In this document: in pieces, positions 55,081 to 64,000 of the stretch
Numbering within the stretch: position 1 is the first letter of the stretch
Layout of the letters: each line of letters begins with the position of its first letter
Assembly: GCF_041146795.1 (NCBI RefSeq)
Contig: NC_135170.1
Coordinates: forward strand, 23,244,033-23,308,032
Direction of reading: 5' to 3'
DNA: 64,000 bases
From: Maylandia zebra
Taxonomy: Eukaryota; Chordata; Actinopteri; Cichliformes; Cichlidae
The notes under the pieces: model-generated
Told to the model about the DNA's origin: nothing
Database searches by the model: none
What the model saw: only the letters and a program-made list of their open reading frames with translations
Program-made: the position numbers and the translations under genes

Positions 55081-57071
55081 GACATAAGCCTGGTGCTCAA
55101 CAAAGTAGCAGTTTAGAATCAACAGACATGTGATGAGGAATATGTTTCTGTGACACCACGGGCACACAAACAGCCTAGTGAACTAGAAGCTGATAGCATG
55201 CAGTGGTTATCCTCCAAAACCACCAAATCGCCTGCACACATCTTCATGTCCTCATCTTTGCTACATGTTAATAAGATGTGTATGTGGCAGCACGAGGTGA
55301 GAATAAAGTAAATGCTCTTCACAGTTTAAAAGACAACGCCACTCTGGGAATTTCACCCAGAGAATACTGGAAGTAACACTAATCACCAAGAAGGCAGTTA
55401 GGTTTGTTATACTCAGTACAGAGACGAGGTTCAATGATAAAACAAGTTGACAATTTATTAATAATTATTTAAAACACTGTATAAAAACACAATCATAAAT
55501 ATGTACAAATATGCTTAAAAAGGTATTCAGAGCTGAGGCTTACCAGTGGAGGGGCAGGGATGCCACGCACAAACTCAAAAAAAGAAAACACACCAAGACA
55601 CAAGTGCAACACAAAATCACACACTCACACTAATAAACTAAACAAGGCAGGTGTGTACACTCAAAGGATCCCACCACCAAGGCACCCTAGTCTCCTCCAC
55701 GTCGGCACTCCGCATCTGAATAAAAGAAACAAAGAAATGTTAATATATTACAACAAAAATAATATGTAGCACTGGGGGATAACCCAACTGCAGGACCACA
55801 CTGGTGATCTGCAGCTAGAAAAAGGGCCTCCCACCAGTGACGTAACAAAAATCAAAACTACAAATCAAAACAACAGAAAAACAACATACAATCTAGATAA
55901 AACTTTAAAATCAGGAGCAAACGGAATCGCGCCGTATTGCTCCAACTTGCCGTCTGCCCGACTATAAGTTAATCATCCGGTCAATTAACATGTACGCCAG
56001 CTGACTCTCATAACCGGCATGCATATGGCCGCTGTCCACGCCGACGTCCACTTTAAAAAGCTGGCAGCAGCAGGAACAGAAACCTCGCAACGGGAACAGA
56101 CGGTAAAAGCAAAGCAAAGCAAAGCAGCAGCACTTCACTTAGCGTGGCGTTGCGTAAAACTAAGGCCCACACTTCCGAGTAAAGCGCGTCATGAAACATG
56201 AGCAGAGTGGCTCATAGGAGGCTTCTACAGCTATGACCAGCCGCGATGGAGGCTTCAGAATGATTTCTGCAACACCAAAGGGAAGTCAGGTGACCAAAAA
56301 GGAGATCACAGGTAAGCGATCCAGGAATGCTCAGATGGCCACTATTTATACTAGCGCCCCCTAATGCGCCAGGCTGAAAGTGGGTTGAACCAAGGAATAA
56401 CATTCATCCTGCCACATGTACATGAAGTGTTCCTGAGGTTATCCAATTAATTCATAGTTTCAGATGACTGTGAAAATAAATACGTTCATGTTCATTAAAG
56501 GCGTTAAGCACAGGCTAAACTGTGTGGCTACAGTAGGCAATATTGTGATTGTGGTCCATGTAACTCATGATTCTCAAAGAATGCTTTAATTTAAATAAAA
56601 CAATGTTTGATTCTGGCATTAATCATCACTTTTGCACTCTGGTTACTATACTCTTAAAGGATGTGTTAAAAATGTTAAACTAGTAGCTCAGTAATTGTGT
56701 GTTGGCCCTGTCTTCAGCTAAATAAATTAAGTATTGTATTTTTACTATGCAAACTGAATCAATGTCATATCTAGTTTTCAGTCTTTTTCACAATCCTGCC
56801 TTCATTATAATTTTACCAAATCAAATATTTCATGACTGAACTAAGGCAATGCATTTAAAGTGAAATTAGATAATGAAATAAATGAAAACACACAATAATC
56901 AAAATACACATGTTGGAAAAATTAATCAAATTCTGCCCAGCAACCTGACATACCAGTGGCAGGAAGCGGGAGTCTTTTGTTCAAGACAATGAGTCAAATA
57001 TAGGATGCATGGCACTGTATGCTGGCAGGCCCTGCAGTGATGGCACCCTCTGCAGGCACAGATGCTCTACA
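55081..57071. other. intergenic DNA of unit 1 with an LTR-like segment
   Basis: 55330-56410 carries, on the minus strand, a TATAAATAG box near 56343-56351, a GC-rich leader, and A/T-rich text further on. This may be an LTR or transposon promoter, but no ends were found. 56255-56356 is missing from unit 2. No gene recognised. Confidence 0.4.
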
Positions 57072-57282
57072 AAAGGGGTGTCGAACTCGAGAGCCAGTGT
57101 CCTGCAGGTTTTAGATCTCACCCTGGGTCAAAACACCTGAGTCAAATGATTAGTTCATTACCAGGCCTCTGGAGAACTTGTTGAGGAGGTAATTTTGCCA
57201 TTCAAATCAGCTGTGATGGATCAAGGACACATCTAAAAACCTGCAGGACACTGGCCCTCGAGGTCTAGAGTTCGACACCTGT
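57072..57282. mobile_element. hAT-type MITE, unit 1 (211 bp)
   Basis: The ends are GGGGTGTCGAACTC and GAGTTCGACACCTG, largely palindromic through to CTGCAGGTTTTAGA and its inverse. Perfect 8-bp direct repeats GCTCTACA flank it (57064-57071 and 57283-57290). It lies about 300 bp before the P450 exon 1. Confidence 0.85.
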
Positions 57283-57589
57283 GCTCTACAAGAATTGTCA
57301 CTGCTGGATCCATGCTGCAAACCTCAAACCCCATGCTCTGAATCTGATCCAAACAAGTTCAGACTGAGCTCACCTAAACTGCCCTCTGATCACTCAGCAT
57401 TCCCATGGCCCCAGTGGCTGGGGCTGGGCCTGTGTGTAAATAGCAATAGTCTCAGTAGGCCAAGGTCTGACTGGCTGTTATCCAAACAAGGCATGTCTGT
57501 GTTGTTAATGTTTAATATCGGTTTGACAATAACCATAAGGTCTGTTGAAACACAAGTGTAAGGCAGACTACTCTTGTTTCTAGGTCAGT

Positions 57590-57778
57590 ATGGCTGCAAT
57601 GGAAGATTTTTTACTACATACTCCGAATGTAACATCTCTGCTCATCACAGTTGTGATCTTACTTGCTTTCTATCTAATATGCACCAAACTTGCTTCTGAG
57701 AGAAACTACCCTCCAGGTCCCACGCCACTGCCGCTGTTTGGCAATTTGCTACAGTTGAATCGTCAGCCGCTTCACATT
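57590..57778 (+). pseudogene. orphan P450 first exon, truncated before the donor (gene D)
   Basis: Starting at ATG 57590 this encodes the same 63 residues as the first exon of gene E: an anchor segment SLLITVVILLAFYLI and the hinge YPPGPTPLPLFGNLLQ, ending QPLHI. The next four codons and the GT donor present at 63417-63429 are missing. Instead a 14-bp filler (57779-57792) leads directly into unit 2. No exon 2 follows. It is a by-product of the tandem duplication and not a working gene. Confidence 0.88.
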
Positions 57779-58142
57779 TCTGGGCTATTTTTCAGGTTAT
57801 GCAGAAATGTTACCATGGCAATATTGCTGAAAGATTGCATCAAGCCTCTGATTTAGGCCAAAGGTTACTACACAGTTACAGAATAGCAGCCTATTATTGC
57901 TAAAATCAGCACATTTCAGCTGGGGCCCTACCTGTGTCTGCAGAAGTTCCCCTGCCATTGTTTACTTAAATTACAGAGCCCTGACCATGTTTTTCTCATG
58001 ACTTTAACTCCAATCCAACAAGCAGAATGGAGACCACACTAATTCAGAGTTCGGACATTTAAACTGTATCAGTCCTTGTTACAGCGTTCGCTTACTTAAT
58101 AACATAATAACATGTAAGCCACAGACTAAAGTCTCTTTTACT

Positions 58143-59345
58143 ACAGGGAGTGCAGAATTATTAGGCAAGTTGTATTTTTGAGGAATAATGTTATTATTGA
58201 ACAACAACCATGTTCTCAGTGAACCCAAAAAACTCATTAATATCAAAGCTGAATGTTTTTGGAAGTAGTTTTTAGTTTGTTTTTAGTTTGAGCTATTTTA
58301 GGGGGATATCTGTGTGTGCAGGTGACTATTACTGTGCATAATTATTAGGCAACTTAACAAAAAACAAATATATACCCATTTCAATTATTTATTTTTACCA
58401 GTGAAACCAATATAACATCTCCACATTCACAAATATACATTTCTGACATTCAAAAACAAAACAAAAACAAATCAGCGACCAATATAGCCACCTTTCTTTG
58501 CAAGGACACTCAAAAGCCTGCCATCCATGGATTCTGTCAGTGTTTTGATCTGTTCACCATCAACATTGCGTGCAGCAGCAACCACAGCCTCCCAGACACT
58601 GTTCAGAGGTGTACTGTTGTCCCTCCTTGTAAATCTCACATTTGATGATGGACCACAGGTTCTCAATGGGGTTCAGATCAGGTGAACAAGGAGGCCATGT
58701 CATTAGTTTTTCTTCTTTTATACCCTTTCTTGCCAGCCACGCTGTGGAGTACTTGGACGCGTGTGATGGAGCATTGTCCTGCATGAAAATCATGTTTTTC
58801 TTGAAGGGTGCAGACTTCTTCCTGTACCACTGCTTGAAGAAGGTGTCTTCCAGAAACTGGCAGTAGGACTGGGAGTTGAACTTGACTCCATCCTCAACCC
58901 GAAAAGGCCCCACAAGCTCATCTTTGATGATACCAGCCCAAACCAGTACTCCACCTCCACCTTGCTGGCGTCTGAGTCGGACTGGAGCTCTCTGCCCTTT
59001 ACCAATCCAGCCACGGGCCCATCCATCTGGCCCATCAAGACTCACTCTCATTTCATCAGTCCATAAAATCTTAGAAAAATCAGTCTTGAGATATTTCTTG
59101 GCCCAGTCTTGACGTTTCAGCTTGTGTGTCTTGTTCAGTGGTGGTCGTCTTTCAGCCTTTCTTACCTTGGCCATGTCTCTGAGTATTGCACACGTTGTGC
59201 TTTTGGACACTCCAGTGATGTTGCAGCTCTGAAATATGGCCAAACTGGTGGCAAGTGGCATCTTGGCAGCTGCACGCTTGACTTTTCTCAGTTCATGGGC
59301 AGTTATTTTGCACCTTGGTTTTTCCTGTTGACTATTTTTTTCCCC
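58143..59345 (-). mobile_element. truncated Tc1-related transposon (DD37E), copy 2
   Basis: Duplicate of 52422-53625 with the same missing end and the same join to the composite repeat. Being inside the duplicated unit, it was copied with it rather than inserted separately. Confidence 0.75.
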
Positions 59346-59381
59346 TTTTTTCTTTTGTGTCCCGTTTGGATCTTTAGCCAT
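58472..59381 (-). pseudogene. DD37E transposase, copy 2, frameshifted
   Basis: The same chimeric frame as 52750-53661 up to PIENLWSIIKCEIYKEG. A 2-base deletion near 58606 then shifts the frame, so the product would be 273 residues with a short wrong tail. The original C-terminal text remains in another phase at 58472-58600. Catalytic motifs WTDEMR, QDNAPSH and PDLNPIEN are kept, but the terminus and the N-terminal DNA-binding domain are absent. Confidence 0.8.
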
Positions 59382-60815
59382 CAGAATTGTTGTCTTGAGG
59401 CCAAGAAAGATGCCAAGCGGATTTATTTTACCAAGTGGATCATCATGGCCTTGCCATATTGGTCCATTTGATTGATCTGTATTATAATTATGAATTTATT
59501 TTATTTTCAGTTGCTGCAAACGGGACAGAGATGACTGGGGGATAGGACAGGGAGAAAGAATGAAAGAAAGAGAGGGAGAGAAAGAAAACCAAAGGGGAGA
59601 AGAGACGGTGAGAAGGGGGGGAAGAAAGAAAAAGAAAGAAAAAAAGAAAAAAGAAAAACAAACAAAACACCTGGGTCACCTGTATGGAGAAAAAAAACAG
59701 AAGAGAAAGCAAACAACAAAGAGCAACATAATAAATAAAAACAGCACCATCACAATAAACTAGCTAGCAGTAGATAACAGTAGATACTAAATAATAAACG
59801 ATATTGTGCAGCACGCAAGATAGACAGCGCACAATGTGCTTTGAGGCAGCAGCCAAGAAAGCTGTAGTCCGCGTCTGTGAACACCCGTGTGTACACCTGT
59901 GTGCACACCTGTGTGGATCAGCATGCTTGTATTCCAAAGGTTTCTCCATGTAACGATCTGCTAGGGAGTGTGGGGAGCCATAGCCCCGTCCACCAGGGTA
60001 TGAAGCAGGTATGGAGGAGATCCAGGCCCCAGATATCCAGAGGCCCCAGAGTACAAGGACCCGAGGAGGACCACCAAAGGGGGGGGGGGGGGGGGGGGAG
60101 GGGGGGGAACCGTGCCACCCTCCTGGGAAGAGCTGAGTAGAACCCCAAAGGAGAGGTCACCCCGCAGCTACGGAGCAGAGGCCAGAAGGGGTTGCAGTGG
60201 TGTGCCCGCGGGCTCTGCCGGCAGCCAGCTGTGCCAGAGAGGACCGAGCTTCAGGCCCAGAGGCCAGAGGCCTGAGGGCATCCCACCCCCTGGAAGGAGC
60301 CCAGCCGGGCCACAGGCGCCCGGCCCCGCCAATCGGCCACCAGGAGTGAGCCGGTACATACATGAGCGCCCAGCCCCAGACGACAAGGACCACCAACACA
60401 CCAACGTCTGAGGGCATCAGCCACCGGCAGGGAGTGTGGTGAGGGGAGATAGGCCTCCGTACTTTAGAGGGCCTGAGATGTACCCAGAGAGGTTGAGTCT
60501 AAGACCCAACCTGACATATAGACACAGACGAACAGGCACACGCGGACACAGACGTGCATTCCCACCCCATATGCACAACCAAATACTCGGCACTCACCCA
60601 ACGTGTAGACAGACACAAATAGACACTGCACAGACAGTCGCACTCCCCAAACATACTCTATATCCCAGGTCCAGGTACCCCCGCCCTCAGAGGGGCAAGC
60701 CGCACCTAGACCCAGGAGATGTAACCCTTCTCTCTGGGGTGGAGGCAAGCGGACCACCTCCTGCAGTAGCAGGGAGGCCCACTGATTTTGCCTTTTCTCC
60801 TGCACAGTGACATAA
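59346..60815 (+). repeat. composite repeat, copy in unit 2
   Basis: Duplicate of 53626-55080 with the same conserved + strand ORF tail and GC-rich region. A run of G interrupted by one A (60078-60107) is much longer than in unit 1. Confidence 0.6.
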
Positions 60816-62710
60816 TAGACATAAGCCTGGTGCTCAACAAAGTAGCAGTTTAGAATCAACAGACATGTGATGAGGAATATGTTTCTGTGACACCACGGGC
60901 ACACAAACAGCCTAGTGAACTAGAAGCTGATAGCATGCAGTGGTTATCCTCCAAAACCACCAAATCGCCTGCACACATCTTCATGTCCTCATCTTTGCTA
61001 CATGTTAATAAGATGTGTATGTGGCAGCACGAGGTGAGAATAAAGTAAATGCTCTTCACAGTTTAAAAGACAACGCCACTCTGGGAATTTCACCCAGAGA
61101 ATACTGGAAGTAACACTAATCACCAAGAAGGCAGTTAGGTTTGTTATACTCAGTACAGAGACGAGGTTCAATGATAAAACAAGTTGACAATTTATTAATA
61201 ATTATTTAAAACACTGTATAAAAACACAATCATAAATATCCATGTACAAATATGCTTAAAAAGGTATTCAGAGCTGAGGCTTACCAGTGGAGGGGCAGGG
61301 ATGCCACGCACAAACTCAAAAAAAGAAAACACACCAAGACACAAGTGCAACACAAAATCACACACTCACACTAATAAACTAAACAAGGCAGGTGTGTACA
61401 CTCGAAGGATCCCACCACCAAGGCACCCTAGTCTCCTCCACGTCGGCACTCCGCATCTGAATAAAAGAAACAAAGAAATGTTAATATATTACAACAAAAA
61501 TAATATGTAGCACTGGGGGATAACCCAACTGCAGGACCACACTGGTGATCTGCAGCTAGAAAAAGGGCCTCCCACCAGTGACGTAACAAAAATCAAAACT
61601 ACAAATCAAAACAACAGAAAAACAACATACAATCTAGATAAAACTTTAAAATCAGGAGCAAACGGAATCGCGCCGTATTGCTCCAACTTGCCGTCTGCCC
61701 GACTATAAGTTAATCATCCGGTCAATTAACATGTACGCCAGCTGACTCTCATAACCGGCATGCATATGGCCGCTGTCCACGCCGACGTCCACTTTAAAAA
61801 GCTGGCAGCAGCAGGAACAGAAACCTCGCAACGGGAACAGACGGTAAAAGCAAAGCAAAGCAAAGCAGCAGCACTTCACTTAGCATGGCGTTGCGTAAAA
61901 CTAAGGCCCACACTTCCGAGTAAAGCGCGTCATGAAACATGAGCAGAGTGGCTCATAGGAGGCTTCTACAGCTATGACCAGCCGCGATGGAGGCTCCCCC
62001 TAATGCGCCAGGCTGAAAGTGGGTTGAACCAAGGAATAACATTCATCCTGCCACATGTACATGAAGTGTTCCTGAGGTTATCCAATTAATTCATAGTTTC
62101 AGATGACTGTGAAAATAAATACGTTCATGTTCATTAAAGGCGTTAAGCACAGGCTAAACTGTGTGGCTACAGTAGGCAATATTGTGATTGTGGTCCATGT
62201 AACTCATGATTCTCAAAGAATGCTTTAATTTAAATAAAACAATGTTTGATTCTGGCATTAATCATCACTTTTGCACTCTGGTTACTATACTCTTAAAGGA
62301 TGTGTTAAAAATGTTAAACTAGTAGCTCAGTAATTGTGTGTTGGCCCTGTCTTCAGCTAAATAAATTAAGTATTGTATTTTTACTATGCAAACTGAATCA
62401 ATGTCATATCTAGTTTTCAGTCTTTTTCACAATCCTGCCTTCATTATAATTTTACCAAATCAAATATTTCATGACTGAACTAAGGCAATGCATTTAAAGT
62501 GAAATTAGATAATGAAATAAATGAAAACACACAATAATCAAAATACACATGTTGGAAAAATTAATCAAATTCTGCCCAGCAACCTGACATACCAGTGGCA
62601 GGAAGCGGGAGTCTTTTGTTCAAGACAATGAGTCAAATATAGGATGCATGGCACTGTATGCTGGCAGGCCCTGCAGTGATGGCACCCTCTGCAGGCACAG
62701 ATGCTCTACA
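60816..62710. other. intergenic DNA of unit 2
   Basis: Duplicate of 55081-57071 lacking 102 bp. No gene recognised. Confidence 0.5.
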
Positions 62711-62921
62711 AAAGGGGTGTCGAACTCGAGAGCCAGTGTCCTGCAGGTTTTAGATCTCACCCTGGGTCAAAACACCTGAGTCAAATGATTAGTTCATTAC
62801 CAGGCCTCTGGAGAACTTGTTGAGGAGGTAATTTTGCCATTCAAATCAGCTGTGATGGATCAAGGACACATCTAAAAACCTGCAGGACACTGGCCCTCGA
62901 GGTCTAGAGTTCGACACCTGT
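62711..62921. mobile_element. hAT-type MITE, unit 2
   Basis: Duplicate of the MITE at 57072-57282, with the same GCTCTACA direct repeats. It was carried by the segmental duplication. Confidence 0.85.
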
Positions 62922-63228
62922 GCTCTACAAGAATTGTCACTGCTGGATCCATGCTGCAAACCTCAAACCCCATGCTCTGAATCTGATCCAAACAAGTTCA
63001 GACTGAGCTCACCTAAACTGCCCTCTGATCACTCAGCATTCCCATGGCCCCAGTGGCTGGGGCTGGGCCTGTGTGTAAATAGCAATAGTCTCAGTAGGCC
63101 AGAGTCTGACTGGCTGTTATCCAAACAAGGCATGTCTGTGTTGTTAATGTTTAATATCGGTTTGACAATAACCATAAGGTCTGTTGAAACACAAGTGTAA
63201 GGCAGACTACTCTTGTTTCTAGGTCAGT

Positions 63229-64000
63229 ATGGCTGCAATGGAAGATTTTTTACTACATACTCCGAATGTAACATCTCTGCTCATCACAGTTGTGATCTTA
63301 CTTGCTTTCTATCTAATATGCACCAAACTTGCTTCTGAGAGAAACTACCCTCCAGGTCCCACGCCACTGCCGCTGTTTGGCAATTTGCTACAGTTGAATC
63401 GTCAGCCGCTTCACATTGCGCTCTATGAGGTATGCAAAAAATCAAATACAGTGCTTGACAAAATTATTAAGCCACCATACAATGTAAAGATTATACTTCA
63501 ACTGCTCTAAAATAATAGCATTGGCTATTACCAAAATCTTTTTTGAATGTTTCTGTAATTAAACTGACATTCCATGCTAAACTATAATTTATTATATATT
63601 TTTTAAAGCAGATGCTAATTTACGATTATTTACTTGAATTCCTGAACAAAAAATGTTTGTGCGGTTGAAAGTTCTCTTTGAACAATTTCTTACTTCTCCG
63701 AGGAGTCCAGTGTGCCCGCTCAAATTTTGGTATAAAACTTTGAATTGAATTTGCCTAATAAATAACAATTGAATTCTAAGTTTTAAACAAGTTTTTGACA
63801 GACTTCTAAAATTTAAAAAAATTCACGACATAAAGTTTTTTTGTTTGACGCAGTGTTTGTTGGCAAAGGCAAACAGATTTATTATTAAATGCTACAATTT
63901 ATTTCCACTCAGATGTGGAGAAACTTAAAAACTTTTGTCTCCTTGTGTTTTACTCACTTCAGCTGTCCAAGAAGTATGGCCCAGTATTCACTGTCCATTT
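63229..64000 (+). CDS. cyp2-like: gene E: CYP2-family P450, first exon and start of exon 2 (runs off window)
   Basis: Exon 1 is 63229-63429 (67 codons), ending TATGAG before the donor GTATGC. It encodes an N-terminal anchor (about 15-32) and the hinge YPPGPTPLPLFGN. Exon 2 begins at 63963 after CTTCAG with LSKKYGPVFTVHF and is cut by the window end. The phase agrees with exon 2 of genes A-C. Subfamily is less certain than for A-C, as only about 80 residues are visible, but the LSKKYGPVF text fits the same CYP2K-like array. Intron 1 (63430-63962) holds CAGTGCTTGACAAAATTATT near 63450, perhaps a Tc1-type terminus. Confidence 0.85.

Larger units (their letters stand above)
52071..57778 (+). repeat. 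tandem duplication, unit 1 (5.7 kb)
   Basis: Starting at CAGGTTATGC, this stretch is nearly identical to 57793 onwards (offset 5722 at first, 5639 near the P450 exon). It includes a truncated DD37E transposon, the composite repeat, a long A-rich/GC-rich region, a hAT MITE and a P450 first exon. The unit ends inside that exon. Confidence 0.92.
57793..63416 (+). repeat. tandem duplication, unit 2
   Basis: Nearly identical to 52071-57778. Differences include a 2-base deletion in the transposase near 58606, a longer G run near 60078-60110, a 4-base insertion near 61239, and a 102-bp deletion corresponding to 56255-56356. The right limit of the shared sequence is the CACATT of P450 exon 1 (63417). 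Confidence 0.92.

Noticed and set aside
57590-57856. Orphan P450 exon as an independent short gene
   Set aside because: After residue 63 the frame reads into the duplicated downstream unit; no splice donor or exon 2.
63448-63860. Tc1-type MITE in intron 1 of gene E
   Set aside because: CAGTGCTTGACAAAATTATT after TA resembles a terminus, but no matching inverted end with TA was found.

Overview
The window reads as teleost fish nuclear DNA, probably a percomorph and possibly a cichlid. It holds a tandem array of cytochrome P450 family 2 genes of the fish-specific CYP2K type, all on the + strand. The array is heavily interrupted by typical fish mobile elements: Tc1/mariner, hAT MITEs, Ty3/Gypsy, L1, Rex1/L2-like LINEs, a Penelope-like element and a tRNA-derived SINE. 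The species call is inference. The P450 calls rest on complete nine-exon reconstructions with canonical splice sites and the family's conserved exon lengths.

Layout. Bases 1-4518 are the 3' flank of a preceding P450 copy that lies outside the window. They carry a SINE, a probable solo LTR with a hAT MITE inside it, and other LTR-like debris. Bases 4534-13506 are a full-length L1-type LINE with a 15-bp target duplication, itself interrupted by a 3.4-kb Rex1/L2-like LINE. Gene A (13776-27741) encodes an intact 506-residue P450; its intron 4 has grown to about 10.3 kb through a Ty3/Gypsy element (with a hAT MITE in gag) and a Tc1 element. Gene B (31901-39791) encodes a 463-residue reading frame that keeps the catalytic core but lacks the membrane-anchor part of exon 1. 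Its intron 6 holds a deleted Tc1 element and a 5'-truncated LINE.

A P450 exon-7 relic (about 40672-40755) and a decayed composite repeat follow. Next is a 5-kb element with 0.3-kb inverted ends and a second Tc1 element inside it (43141-48169). Gene C (48321-51755) is compact and intact, encoding 501 residues. From 52071 a 5.7-kb unit is tandemly duplicated almost identically. It contains a truncated DD37E Tc1-related transposon fused to another repeat, GC-rich repeat DNA, a hAT MITE and a P450 first exon. In the first unit that exon is cut off before its splice donor (57590-57778). In the second it is complete (63229-63429) and leads into exon 2 at the window edge (gene E).

Functionally, the P450s are expected to be ER-bound, haem-thiolate monooxygenases acting on fatty acids and xenobiotics. 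No other host gene was recognised. The main biological story is birth and death of a P450 cluster through tandem duplication, possible gene conversion (an almost identical tract shared by genes A and B) and repeated transposon insertion.
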